Shown here one piece after another: positions 7,254 to 15,062 of a stretch of 16,718 bases of DNA. The translations under genes were made by a program, and so were the position numbers. Location of the stretch: contig CAWVWF010000061.1 of the NCBI GenBank assembly GCA_963933885.1, forward strand, positions 1 to 16,718. The letters run 5' to 3'. Position 1 is the stretch's first letter, and each line of letters opens with the position of its first letter. The notes under the pieces were generated by a model. That model was not told the origin of the DNA. It made no database searches and saw only the letters and a program-made list of their open reading frames with translations. The stretch comes from CAWVWF01 sp963933885. Its GTDB lineage: Bacteria; Bacteroidota; Bacteroidia; Flavobacteriales_C; GCA-002722245.

Positions 7254-7416
7254 AAATTGGTTCTCATTGGTAACGCAATGGGATTAAAAGGGAATCCTGT
7301 GTAATTCAGGAACTATCCCCGTAGCTGTAAGCTTCAATTAAATTGTTCATAATCTTAGCCACTGTCGTTGAAATGATGGGAAGGCATGAACAACAAAGCG
7401 AGTCAGAAGACCTGCC
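7254..7416 (+). promoter_or_regulatory. cobalamin (adenosylcobalamin) riboswitch aptamer
   Basis: The conserved blocks of the cobalamin aptamer appear in order: GGTAACGCAATGGGA near 7269, GGGAATCCTGTGTAATTCAG at 7290-7309, a CCCCGTAGCTGTAAGC-like block at 7317-7332, AGCCACTG at 7357-7364, GATGGGAAGGC ending at 7385, and GAGTCAGAAGACCTGCC at 7400-7416. It lies about 160 bases before btuB on the same strand. In this class bound cobalamin represses expression of uptake and synthesis genes, so the whole downstream operon is probably switched down when B12 is plentiful. An open frame covering 7343-7537 is non-coding. Confidence 0.93.
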
Positions 7417-7431
7417 TTTTTACATTTTATT

Positions 7432-7504
7432 CATTCAAGCTTTCGGAGGAAAGGTAAAGAATGTGGACAGTTTTTCTGTGGCTACTATTCTAGAACCTGT
7501 AGCC
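7432..7504 (+). promoter_or_regulatory. structured leader between the B12 aptamer and btuB
   Basis: Three hairpins follow one another: CATTC/GAATG (7432-7436, 7459-7463) enclosing CTTTC/GAAAG (7440-7444, 7449-7453); ACAG-TTTTT-CTGT (7467-7479); and GGCTAC/GTAGCC (7480-7485, 7499-7504). GGAGG at 7445-7449 could instead pair with CCTCC at 7503-7507, giving an alternative fold. No T-run follows the last hairpin, so translational control or RNA stability seems likelier than simple termination. Folding was done by eye. Confidence 0.5.
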
Positions 7505-7576
7505 TCCAAGAACAAACTATATCTACACTCTTCCTAAAATCAGAAAGCTCGTTGTTAACTTTTAAAACTTAAAACA

Positions 7577-9481
7577 ATGAGCAGAAAATTGATTTTAGCA
7601 GGGTGGTTGACTTTATTTGGACAACTCACCTTTGCGCAGCGAATAGATTCGCTAAAAAACGACCAAGATGTCGTAAACATTGAACAGGTATCATTTACCC
7701 AATCGAAAATTCCAATCAACGTTAAAGACTTGTCTAAACAAGTTCAAATTATTTCTAAAGAGGATCTGGCACAAAACACAGGAAAGGATCTAGCACAGAT
7801 TTTAAATGATCAAGCTGGAATTTTAATTACTGGAGCAAACGGAAATCCAGGAGCAAGTAAAAGCCTTTTTATTAGAGGAGCTTCAAACGATTATGCATTG
7901 ATCTTGATTGATGGTGTTCCAATCAAAGACCCTTCTGGAGTTGGAGGTGCATTCGATTTAAGATTATTATCTACAGATCAAATCGAGAGAATTGAAATAC
8001 TAAAAGGTAGTCAGTCTACGATGTATGGATCCGATGCAATTTCTGGTGTAGTTAACATCATCACTAAAACATCAGATTCAAAAAAAACAGCAGTTACCGG
8101 ATCGTTATCTACGGGATCGTTCAACACTGTAAAAGGTAATATTGGTGCTTCTGGAAAGCTTAAAAAAGTTGAATATTTAACAAGTTACTCTAATGTATTT
8201 ACGGAAGGAATCAGTGATGCAATCAACAATACAGGAGCATCAGAATTTGATAAAGATGGATATCAGCGACAAACTTATTTTGGGAAATTAAAATTTAATC
8301 CTACCAAAAACATAAGTATTTCACCAACGCTAAGATATTCTGAAATTGAAGGGAAATATGATGGTGGAGCATTTTCAGATGCTAACAATTCTTATAAATC
8401 AAAGAGTTTGAATCCTGGTGTAAATGCAGCATTTGTATCTGATAAATGGACCATTAAAGGTTTATATAATTTCCAGAAAACGGATAGAGAATTCACAAGC
8501 TACAGTACTTCTACATACAACGGAAGACAACATACAAGTGATGTTTTTGCGAGTTATGCTATCAACAAGCATTATCAAGTTTTGGGAGGTGTTTATCATC
8601 ACAACCAACAAATGCTCGATACAACTTCCACAATTAACGATCCTTCAACCAATACAACAAGTCCATATTTAAGTCTTTTAGTAAAAGATTTACATGGTGT
8701 TAATATTGAATTTGGAACTCGTTTGAACAGTCATTCAAAGTATGGAACGAACTATTCTTACACAATCGCTCCAGCATATTGGATTAGAGATAACATTAAA
8801 GTTTTCGCATCCTACTCTACTGGATACAAAGCACCAACTCTTAGTCAGCTCTACGGAAAATGGGGTCCTAATGAAGACTTGAATCCACAAGAAAGTGCAA
8901 CAAGCGAAGTAGGTTTGAAAACATCACATTTTAATAACAAACTGAAAGTTGAATTGGTAGGATTTAAACGAGATATCAAAAATGTAATCTCCTATTCTTA
9001 CGCTAAAGGTTATTTCAATCAGGATAAACAAGCAGATTTCGGTGGAGAAGCAACGACCTCTTTAGACATTCTAAAAAATGTAAACATCAAGGTTAGTTAT
9101 AGCTATACAGATGGTGAAATCTCAACAAAAACAAGTGCAGAAGTTGATACCAGTTTTTATAACTTAATCAGAAGACCAAAGCATGCAGGGTCTTTCAACA
9201 TCAACTACAAGATCCATAAACAATTCACAATATCCGTTGATGGATTGTACGTAGGTGATCGAATCGACAATTTTTTCGATCCTAATAATTTCTGGATTCC
9301 AGCAGAAGTTAACCTTAAAGGCTACCTCCTTCTTAACACCTCAGTTGCTTATACATCCAAAGACGGAAAACTTTCTTTGTATGCACATTTAAAAAACTTA
9401 GGAAATGTAAAGTATGCTGAAATATATGGTTACAGCACTCCTAAATTCAACTTCCTTACAGGAATAAAATTCAAACTATAA
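7577..9481 (+). CDS. btuB: TonB-dependent vitamin B12 receptor (BtuB-like)
   Basis: A 634-residue outer-membrane receptor that would bring cobalamin or cobinamide into the periplasm using TonB energy. The signal peptide MSRKLILAGWLTLFGQLTFA is cleaved before QRID. A possible TonB box lies near NIEQVSFTQ (34-42). The plug follows with LFIRGASNDYALILIDGVP (97-115) and IERIEILKGSQSTMYGSDA (136-154), then VVNIIT. The remainder is aromatic-rich beta-barrel sequence ending YSTPKFNFLTGIKFKL. Length is close to E. coli BtuB (about 614). There is no carboxypeptidase-like N-terminal extension of the SusC type. It is the first gene after the cobalamin riboswitch, and the DUF6580 gene follows after two bases. 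Substrate specificity rests mainly on the riboswitch and the operon. Confidence 0.9.
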   Translation: MSRKLILAGWLTLFGQLTFAQRIDSLKNDQDVVNIEQVSFTQSKIPINVKDLSKQVQIISKEDLAQNTGKDLAQILNDQAGILITGANGNPGASKSLFIRGASNDYALILIDGVPIKDPSGVGGAFDLRLLSTDQIERIEILKGSQSTMYGSDAISGVVNIITKTSDSKKTAVTGSLSTGSFNTVKGNIGASGKLKKVEYLTSYSNVFTEGISDAINNTGASEFDKDGYQRQTYFGKLKFNPTKNISISPTLRYSEIEGKYDGGAFSDANNSYKSKSLNPGVNAAFVSDKWTIKGLYNFQKTDREFTSYSTSTYNGRQHTSDVFASYAINKHYQVLGGVYHHNQQMLDTTSTINDPSTNTTSPYLSLLVKDLHGVNIEFGTRLNSHSKYGTNYSYTIAPAYWIRDNIKVFASYSTGYKAPTLSQLYGKWGPNEDLNPQESATSEVGLKTSHFNNKLKVELVGFKRDIKNVISYSYAKGYFNQDKQADFGGEATTSLDILKNVNIKVSYSYTDGEISTKTSAEVDTSFYNLIRRPKHAGSFNINYKIHKQFTISVDGLYVGDRIDNFFDPNNFWIPAEVNLKGYLLLNTSVAYTSKDGKLSLYAHLKNLGNVKYAEIYGYSTPKFNFLTGIKFKL

Positions 9482-9483
9482 TT

Positions 9484-10089
9484 ATGAAAAAGGAACTAAA
9501 CATTAGAACAATTGTACTTGTATTAAGTACTTTTTTAGTTGGAGCTTGGCGTTTTACAAATGAAGGATTCGGACACGCTCCTCTTGTAAATTTCACCCCA
9601 ATTGGAGCAATGGCTTTATTTGGAGGAGCATATTTCAACACAACATCAAGAGCTTTTATTCTCCCATTACTTACGCTCTTTTTTAGTGATGTATTGCTAA
9701 TGCAATTCAGATACAGTAATCATGTATCTGGAATTTTATACGAAGGTTGGTATTGGACATATGGTGCATTTGCATTAATGGTTTTAGTTGGGAAATACAT
9801 CAATACTAAAGTCTCAATAGGATCTGTACTAGGTGGAAGTTTAATTGCCGCGCTACTTCATTGGCTAATTACAGACTTTGGAGTTTGGGCTGCTGGAGGA
9901 AGAAATATGTTAACTGGATTGCCTTACACAAAAGACATCTCTGGATTAATAACTTGCTATATAGCGGCAATACCATATTTCAAGAACCTACTACTTTCCA
10001 ACATCTTGTATTCAGCAATTTTGTTTGGAGGTTTTGAAATAGCTCAATATAAATTCTCCATACTTAAACCGATTCGTGTTAATGCATAA
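9484..10089 (+). CDS. DUF6580 family integral membrane protein, putative transporter
   Basis: A 201-residue hydrophobic protein with about five to six membrane segments (roughly 8-22, 39-53, 58-75, 92-105, 112-131, 152-186). The NFTPIGAMALFGGAYF segment (36-51) is what I recognise as the DUF6580 family, described as resembling ECF-transporter substrate-binding (S) components. It has a single cysteine, Cys158 in SGLITCYIAAIPYF, inside a predicted helix. It starts two bases after btuB and overlaps the PP-loop ATPase gene by 8 bases, so it is co-translated under the B12 riboswitch. Inner-membrane uptake of corrinoid is an attractive role because no BtuCDF genes are nearby, but this is inference. 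The family match is from memory of the motif. Confidence 0.7.
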   Translation: MKKELNIRTIVLVLSTFLVGAWRFTNEGFGHAPLVNFTPIGAMALFGGAYFNTTSRAFILPLLTLFFSDVLLMQFRYSNHVSGILYEGWYWTYGAFALMVLVGKYINTKVSIGSVLGGSLIAALLHWLITDFGVWAAGGRNMLTGLPYTKDISGLITCYIAAIPYFKNLLLSNILYSAILFGGFEIAQYKFSILKPIRVNA

Positions 10090-10732
10090 TTACATGGTTT
10101 CATGGAGTGGCGGTAAAGACTCTTGTTACGCAACGCAAATAGCTGTAGAGAAAGGTGCTAATATAGTAGCTGTAATGAATATGATGAATGAGAACGGGGA
10201 ATTTTCCCGTTCTCATTGTATTCCAAAGGATGTACTAAAAGCTCAGGCAAAAGCATTGGGCGCTCCCCTATTTACATGTCCAGCGTCATGGAAGGAATTT
10301 GAATCCAAATACATTTCTATGCTCGGATCAATCAAAAAAGATATTGATTTTGAAGGCATTGTTTTCGGTGATATTGATTTAGAACCTCATCGTGAATGGG
10401 AAGAAAAAGTTAGTTCAAGCGTTGGAGTTAAAGCTGTTTTACCATTGTGGCAAAAAGATAGAAAAGAACTTGTTCTCGCAATGATCTCTAATCAAATTGA
10501 AGCCGTTATTGTTTCATGCAACAACACAATGGGAAAAGAATTCTTAGGCAGAAAAATAGACAAACAACTATTGGAAGAACTAGAAGCCTTAGGTGTTGAT
10601 GCTTGTGGAGAAAATGGAGAATACCACACATTAGTCACCAATTGCAAACTATTCAAATCAGCAGTAAACATTGAAGTAATTGGAAAAATATCACACGAGC
10701 ATTATAACTTTTTAGAATTCAAATTAGCATGA
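10082..10732 (+). CDS. Dph6-like PP-loop ATP pyrophosphatase (diphthine-ammonia ligase family), copy 1
   Basis: A 216-residue N-type ATP-PPase. The PP-loop SGGKDS (9-14) should bind and adenylate with ATP. FGDI (about 95-98) and the C-terminal GENGEYHT (176-183) are Dph6-family signatures. In eukaryotes and archaea Dph6 amidates diphthine on EF2; bacteria have no diphthamide, so the substrate here must be different. I start at ATG 10082, which overlaps the DUF6580 stop by 8 bases; a GTG at 10076 and an ATG at 10094 are alternatives. The last codon overlaps the next start as ATGA. Its position between B12 genes suggests ATP-dependent amide formation on a corrinoid or lower-ligand compound, which is inference. 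Confidence 0.8.
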   Translation: MHNYMVSWSGGKDSCYATQIAVEKGANIVAVMNMMNENGEFSRSHCIPKDVLKAQAKALGAPLFTCPASWKEFESKYISMLGSIKKDIDFEGIVFGDIDLEPHREWEEKVSSSVGVKAVLPLWQKDRKELVLAMISNQIEAVIVSCNNTMGKEFLGRKIDKQLLEELEALGVDACGENGEYHTLVTNCKLFKSAVNIEVIGKISHEHYNFLEFKLA

Positions 10733-11604
10733 AAAAAATATGTCCTGAATGTAGTACAGAACTAAGTTGTGCCTGTAGAGATGGTTTTGAGTGTTGGTGT
10801 AACGAACTCCCTAAGCTACTTTCATTCACAGAACACAATGGTTGTTTATGTGAAGTGTGTTTAACGAAAAAGATTAAAACAGACATTTCAGATTTTGTTG
10901 AAGAATACAAGAAAAGTGAAGGCCAAATAGAGAACAAAGCAAAGGAATATGATGGTGATCGAAAAGGGTTAATTGAGGATATTGATTTCTATCGAGAAGG
11001 AAAATATAAAATCTTTACCGAATGGTATCATTTGAGAAGAGGAACTTGTTGCAATAGTAATTGCAGACATTGTCCTTACAAAAACGACAAGCCTCAAAAC
11101 AAAATCATATACATAACAGGTGGTGCTCGATCAGGTAAAAGTGGTTACGCTCAGAAGCTGGCTAAAAATCTATCTCCCACTCCCTATTATGTTGCAACAG
11201 CAAGACATTGGGATGGAGATTTTGAAAAGCGAATTGAACGTCATAAAAATGATCGCGATGAAACTTGGACTAGTATCGAAGAAGAATTACATCCAAGTAA
11301 ACTAGATCTGGAAGGAAAAATTGTAGTTATAGATTGCGTAACGCTTTGGTTAACAAACTTTTTTGTTGATGCTGAAAATGATATAGACTTAAGTCTGGAA
11401 GCCTTCAAACAAGAGATTGATGCTTTAAAAAAGATAAACTGCACTTTAATTATCATATCAAATGAAATTGGAATGGGTGTTCATTCCTCTACAGAAATAG
11501 GTAGGAAATTCACAGATCTACAAGGCTGGGCGAATCAATATTTAGCAAGTAAATCCGACCAAGCTATACTGATGGTTTCTGGATTAAAAATTAAAATAAA
11601 ATGA
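10729..11604 (+). CDS. cobU: fusion: cysteine-rich CWC domain + DUF5522 + adenosylcobinamide kinase/guanylyltransferase (CobU)
   Basis: A 291-residue protein in three parts. Residues 1-48 form a cysteine-rich CWC-type domain (CPEC, CAC, FECWC, CLCEVC; nine Cys). Residues 77-118 match DUF5522, ending KIFTEWYHLRRGTCCNSNCRHCPYK with four more Cys. Residues 125-291 are CobU: P-loop GGARSGKS (131-138), YVATARHWDGDFEKRIERH with His172 as the expected guanylylated residue, and IDCVTLWLTN (201-210). CobU phosphorylates adenosylcobinamide and transfers GMP to form adenosylcobinamide-GDP. CobU alone is about 180 residues, so the 124-residue N-terminal part is an addition and may bind metal. No internal ATG is well placed for a separate CobU, and the frame is continuous. 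The ends overlap both neighbours as ATGA. CobU activity is well supported; the N-terminal role is unknown. Confidence 0.88.
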   Translation: MKKICPECSTELSCACRDGFECWCNELPKLLSFTEHNGCLCEVCLTKKIKTDISDFVEEYKKSEGQIENKAKEYDGDRKGLIEDIDFYREGKYKIFTEWYHLRRGTCCNSNCRHCPYKNDKPQNKIIYITGGARSGKSGYAQKLAKNLSPTPYYVATARHWDGDFEKRIERHKNDRDETWTSIEEELHPSKLDLEGKIVVIDCVTLWLTNFFVDAENDIDLSLEAFKQEIDALKKINCTLIIISNEIGMGVHSSTEIGRKFTDLQGWANQYLASKSDQAILMVSGLKIKIK

Positions 11605-12323
11605 TAAAAAGTTATTTCAATTGGAGCGGTGGTAAAGACTCCTCCCTTGCACTTTATCACGCATTAAAAGACAAAAATTTCTCTATCGAAAAACTGCTTA
11701 CAAGCGTGAATCAAACCTATGGTAGAATTTCCATGCATGGTGTTCGAGAAGAGCTACTTGATGCACAAGTAAAGGAAATAGGAATTCCATTACAAAAACT
11801 GATGTTACAAGATCAACCTTCCATGAGTGATTATGAAAAGGTGCTCAGAAAAAACGTTGACCAACTTAAAGAGGAAGGATTTGTAAATAGCATGTTTGGA
11901 GATATTTTCTTAGAAGATCTTAAGAAGTATAGAGAAGACAAGTTAGCCGAAGTTGGCGTATCAGCTCATTTCCCAATATGGAAAAGAGATACAAAGGAGC
12001 TACTGAACGAGTTCCTAGACTTAGGGTTTAAAACAATTTTAGTCTGTGTGAAATCTGAAGTTTTGGATCAAAGTTTCGCTGGAAGAATCATAAATAAAGA
12101 CTTCATTAACGACTTACCTGATAATGTTGATCCTTGCGGAGAAAACGGTGAATTTCATACGTTCGTTTTTGATGGTCCAATCTTTAAAAATCCAATTCCT
12201 ATTGAGATTGGAGAAACAGTTTTTAGAGAATATAAACAACCTAAAAACACAGACGATACTTGTAATGGAAGTTCTACTTCTCACATGGGATTCTGGTTTA
12301 CAGATCTAACATTAAAAAAATGA
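11601..12323 (+). CDS. Dph6-like PP-loop ATP pyrophosphatase, copy 2
   Basis: A 240-residue paralogue of the enzyme two genes upstream. The PP-loop SGGKDS is again at residues 9-14, FGDI at 99-102, FPIWKRDTKELL at 124-135 and GENGEFHT at 180-187. It extends about 25 residues beyond copy 1, ending SSTSHMGFWFTDLTLKK. The two are clearly diverged in between, so this is an old duplication or separate acquisition rather than a recent copy. It overlaps cobU and cobT by ATGA at each end. Bacterial members have no known diphthamide substrate; adenylation followed by amide bond formation on a B12 intermediate or lower-ligand precursor is a reasonable guess only. Confidence 0.8.
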   Translation: MIKSYFNWSGGKDSSLALYHALKDKNFSIEKLLTSVNQTYGRISMHGVREELLDAQVKEIGIPLQKLMLQDQPSMSDYEKVLRKNVDQLKEEGFVNSMFGDIFLEDLKKYREDKLAEVGVSAHFPIWKRDTKELLNEFLDLGFKTILVCVKSEVLDQSFAGRIINKDFINDLPDNVDPCGENGEFHTFVFDGPIFKNPIPIEIGETVFREYKQPKNTDDTCNGSSTSHMGFWFTDLTLKK

Positions 12324-13324
12324 TTTCTACAAAAAGTATTCAAAGGAAAATAGATTTTAAAACGAAACCGATAGGCGCACTTGGTGATCTAGAAGTACTA
12401 GGTGCTCGTATTTGTGAAATTCAAGACACACTCCATCCAAAACTCACCAATCCTCACATTATAGTTTTTGCTGGAGATCATGGTATTGCCAATAGTGGAG
12501 TTAGCGCCTACCCTCAAGAGGTAACTTACCAAATGGTAATGAATTTTCTTCAAGGCGGTGCAGCGATTAATGTGTTTTGTAAGCAGAATAATATTGAATT
12601 AGTAGTGGTTGATGCTGGTGTAAATCATGATTTTAAAAATTGTGATAATCTTATACATCAAAAAGTAGGATTTGGAACAAAGAGCTTTTTAGAAGAGTCT
12701 GCGATGACTGCTTTAGAATTGGAAAAATGCTTTTCGGTTGGAAACCATACCATTCATGAAATTCAAAAATCCAATTCTAACATAGTTGGATTTGGTGAAA
12801 TGGGTATAGGAAACACGTCTTCTGCAAGCATGATTATGCATAAATTATTAGGCTTGAAATTGGAAGACTGCGTTGGAAAAGGAACTGGTTTAACAGACGA
12901 ACAATTACAAGTCAAAATTTCATTATTAAAACAAGCATCAAAAATATCGTCAGATGATAGTCCGCAAGAAGTACTCAGGAATTATGGTGGTTTTGAAATA
13001 GCATCAATTGTTGGAGCTATGATTACCGCGGCCGAAAACAAGATGATTGTTATGGTAGATGGTTTTATAGTAACAGCAGCTTATTTGATTGCTCAAAAAC
13101 TATATCCAAATCTACAGAAGTTCGCTGTATTTTGTCACCAATCCGAAGAACAAGGACATCAACTATTATTGGAAAGCCTGAACGCATCTCCAATATTAAA
13201 ACTAAACATGAAGTTGGGAGAAGGAACAGGTTGCGCCCTCGCCTATCCTATAATTAAAGGCGCCGTGAGTTTTATCAACGAAATGGCAAGTTTTGAATCG
13301 GCATCAGTTTCTCAAAAAAATTAA
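12320..13324 (+). CDS. cobT: nicotinate-nucleotide--dimethylbenzimidazole phosphoribosyltransferase
   Basis: A 334-residue CobT that converts nicotinate mononucleotide and a lower-ligand base such as dimethylbenzimidazole to the alpha-ribazole phosphate used in the B12 nucleotide loop. Visible motifs are KPIGALGDLE (16-25), VFAGDHGIANSGVSAYPQEV (49-68), GEMGIGNTSSAS (159-170), VDGFIVTAAYL (246-256) and LGEGTGCALAYPII (299-312), whose Glu301 corresponds to the catalytic glutamate of the family. Length is close to the usual 350. It starts inside the stop of the PP-loop gene (ATGA) and cobS follows after three bases. No bluB for making dimethylbenzimidazole is in the window, so the base may be imported or made elsewhere. 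Confidence 0.95.
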   Translation: MISTKSIQRKIDFKTKPIGALGDLEVLGARICEIQDTLHPKLTNPHIIVFAGDHGIANSGVSAYPQEVTYQMVMNFLQGGAAINVFCKQNNIELVVVDAGVNHDFKNCDNLIHQKVGFGTKSFLEESAMTALELEKCFSVGNHTIHEIQKSNSNIVGFGEMGIGNTSSASMIMHKLLGLKLEDCVGKGTGLTDEQLQVKISLLKQASKISSDDSPQEVLRNYGGFEIASIVGAMITAAENKMIVMVDGFIVTAAYLIAQKLYPNLQKFAVFCHQSEEQGHQLLLESLNASPILKLNMKLGEGTGCALAYPIIKGAVSFINEMASFESASVSQKN

Positions 13325-13327
13325 AAC

Positions 13328-14113
13328 ATGAAAGAAATCCAAGTACTCTTTACCGCGCTCATGTTTTACACAAGAATACCTTGTCCGAAATGGGTAGATC
13401 ACGATCCTACTTATCTTAATTTATCAACGAAATACTTCCCTGTTATTGGTTGGCTAGTTGGTACGATATCATGGTTGGTGTTTTCATTATGTAATCTTGT
13501 ATTCTCTATTGAAATATCAATCCTATTTTCAATGGTTAGTTCGATTATTATAACAGGTGCATTTCACGAAGATGGCTTTGCTGATACCTGTGATGGGTTT
13601 GGTGGAGGTTGGACTAAAACGAAGATATTAACCATAATGAAAGATTCTCAAATTGGAACTTTCGGCGCTGTTGGAATTCTGCTTTTATTAGGTTTGAAAT
13701 TTCTATCAATCAAAGCTTCAGTGGATAATCCTATTGGTATTATCAATTTCGCATTACTCATAATCGTTGTTCATTCACTAAGCAGACTTGTAGCTGCTAT
13801 AACAGTGTACACTCATGAATATGTTCGAGAAGACAATACGAGTAAATCTAAACCAGTAGCTAAGAAAATGACGTTATTAAATTTCTTAATAATGATATCC
13901 CTAGGCTTATTTCCTCTACTCATTTTATGCCTTTATAATCAAACACCAGACTTTATTCTTATCATTCTCCCTACCTATTTTACCAAAGTTTTCATGCAGC
14001 GTTTTTTCACAAAATGGATAGATGGATATACTGGTGACTGCCTAGGAGCTATTCAACAAGTTAGTGAAGTAGTTATTTACTTAACATTTATCATATTATG
14101 GAAATACATCTAG
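13328..14113 (+). CDS. cobS: adenosylcobinamide-GDP ribazoletransferase
   Basis: A 261-residue integral membrane enzyme that joins adenosylcobinamide-GDP with alpha-ribazole (phosphate) to give adenosylcobalamin (phosphate). The family signature FHEDGFADTCDGFGGG (79-94), with its metal-binding acidic residues, and MKDSQIGTFG (104-113) are intact. About six hydrophobic segments are visible (around 40-60, 62-78, 112-130, 137-153, 185-203, 206-218 and the C-terminus). Length is normal. It starts three bases after cobT; its last 16 bases overlap the phosphatase gene. It uses the product of the CobU fusion protein encoded two genes upstream. Confidence 0.94.
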   Translation: MKEIQVLFTALMFYTRIPCPKWVDHDPTYLNLSTKYFPVIGWLVGTISWLVFSLCNLVFSIEISILFSMVSSIIITGAFHEDGFADTCDGFGGGWTKTKILTIMKDSQIGTFGAVGILLLLGLKFLSIKASVDNPIGIINFALLIIVVHSLSRLVAAITVYTHEYVREDNTSKSKPVAKKMTLLNFLIMISLGLFPLLILCLYNQTPDFILIILPTYFTKVFMQRFFTKWIDGYTGDCLGAIQQVSEVVIYLTFIILWKYI

Positions 14114-14619
14114 TTCGACATACCACTCCAGAAGTTAAAAAAGGCATTTGTTATGGTCAAACTGACTTAGAGCTGGCAACCACTTTTGAGGAAGAAGCTC
14201 AACAAACGATCGCTCTTTTAAACAAAGATCTCAAAGTATACGCTAGTCCTTTGAAACGTTGTGAGTTATTGGCTCAAAAAATAAATTCAAAACCTATTCT
14301 AGATGAAAGACTTAAAGAGCTCAATTTTGGTGATTGGGAAATGAAAAAATGGGAAGAAATCCCGAAAGTAGAATTGGATAATTGGATGAACAACTACTTT
14401 ACTGAAAGACCAAGTAACGGGGAAACGTTTAAAGAAATGGAAATTCGATTAAGATCCTTTTTACAAGAAATTGTTTTTCAGAATGAAGATGTAATTGTTG
14501 TCACCCATTCTGGAGTAGTTAAGCTAATTAATGGAATTTTAAAGAAGATTAAAAAAGAGAATTGGATGAATTTGAAAATAAATTACGGTCAGGTAATATC
14601 AATTAACATTACAACCTAG
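14098..14619 (+). CDS. cobC: alpha-ribazole phosphatase-like histidine phosphatase (CobC type)
   Basis: A 173-residue histidine-phosphatase-superfamily protein that likely removes the phosphate from alpha-ribazole phosphate or adenosylcobalamin phosphate, the last step of nucleotide loop assembly. Catalytic residues visible are Arg7-His8 in HLVRHTTPE, Arg54 in ASPLKRCELLA, Glu75 in LKELNFGDWE and His137 in VVTHSGVV. CYGQTDLEL (18-26) is typical of the CobC branch (YGxTDxxL). It is the last gene of the B12 operon, overlaps cobS by 16 bases, and ends 11 bases inside the convergent DUF6176 gene. The superfamily is certain; CobC function is supported by the operon and the YGQTD motif. No hairpin terminator is visible after it. 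Confidence 0.88.
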   Translation: MEIHLVRHTTPEVKKGICYGQTDLELATTFEEEAQQTIALLNKDLKVYASPLKRCELLAQKINSKPILDERLKELNFGDWEMKKWEEIPKVELDNWMNNYFTERPSNGETFKEMEIRLRSFLQEIVFQNEDVIVVTHSGVVKLINGILKKIKKENWMNLKINYGQVISINITT

Positions 14620-14938
14620 AAACATCAACAAGTACCTGTAATGATTGAATCGACTCCCAACAAGCCTTCTTAAAACCAGCATGATATTTATCGATATCAA
14701 GAATGGATTTTTCAAATGCAGCTTGAGACTTTTGCTCATCTTCTACTTGCATATAATATATCAAATAATAGTCTTCTTCAATTTTATCTAGAAAAACACT
14801 TTCTATATGAACCCCTTCTTGAATCATACTTTCCTTAACTTCTTCAACGCGATCATTAAGTTCTTTTGCCCAAGCTTTTACTTCAGTAATGGTTCCTTTT
14901 CGTAATTTAATACGAGCACATCTAGTTACTAATTCCAT
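14609..14938 (-). CDS. DUF6176 family protein
   Basis: A 109-residue soluble protein starting MELVTRCARIKLRKGT. EGVHIESVFLD, YYLIYYMQVED and DIDKYHAGFKKACW match the DUF6176 pattern, a small ferredoxin-like (dimeric alpha-beta barrel-like) family of unknown function. ATG 14938 is preferred; an in-frame ATG at 14989 would add a hydrophobic 17-residue stretch (MELCMTCLYAYLLTIVC) that does not belong to the family. It is convergent with cobC and overlaps its 3' end by 11 bases, so the two transcripts are antisense at their ends. The terminator at 15011-15040 separates it from the next minus-strand gene, so it is probably transcribed alone. Confidence 0.75.
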   Translation of the reverse strand: MELVTRCARIKLRKGTITEVKAWAKELNDRVEEVKESMIQEGVHIESVFLDKIEEDYYLIYYMQVEDEQKSQAAFEKSILDIDKYHAGFKKACWESIQSLQVLVDVSRL

Positions 14939-15010
14939 ACATACAATAGTAAGTAAATAGGCATACAAACATGTCATACACAATTCCAAACTGCTAGGAC
15001 AAGATACAAA

Positions 15011-15040
15011 AAAACAGAAAGCGATTAAGCTTTCTGTTTT
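15011..15040 (-). terminator. rho-independent terminator, bidirectional in form
   Basis: A perfect 12-base stem AAAACAGAAAGC / GCTTTCTGTTTT with a six-base GATTAA loop. T-rich ends occur on both strands, so it can work in either direction. It lies 22 bases after the stop of the VWA-domain gene on the minus strand and is most naturally that gene's terminator. Confidence 0.82.
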
Positions 15041-15062
15041 AAAACGGGAAAAAACAAACGAC

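Noticed and set aside
7343..7537. Open frame of 64 codons upstream of btuB
   Set aside because: It lies across the conserved core of the cobalamin aptamer and its leader hairpins; the RNA structure explains the sequence.
14939..14989. Upstream ATG extending the DUF6176 protein by 17 residues
   Set aside because: The added hydrophobic stretch does not fit the family and the internal ATG begins the conserved domain.
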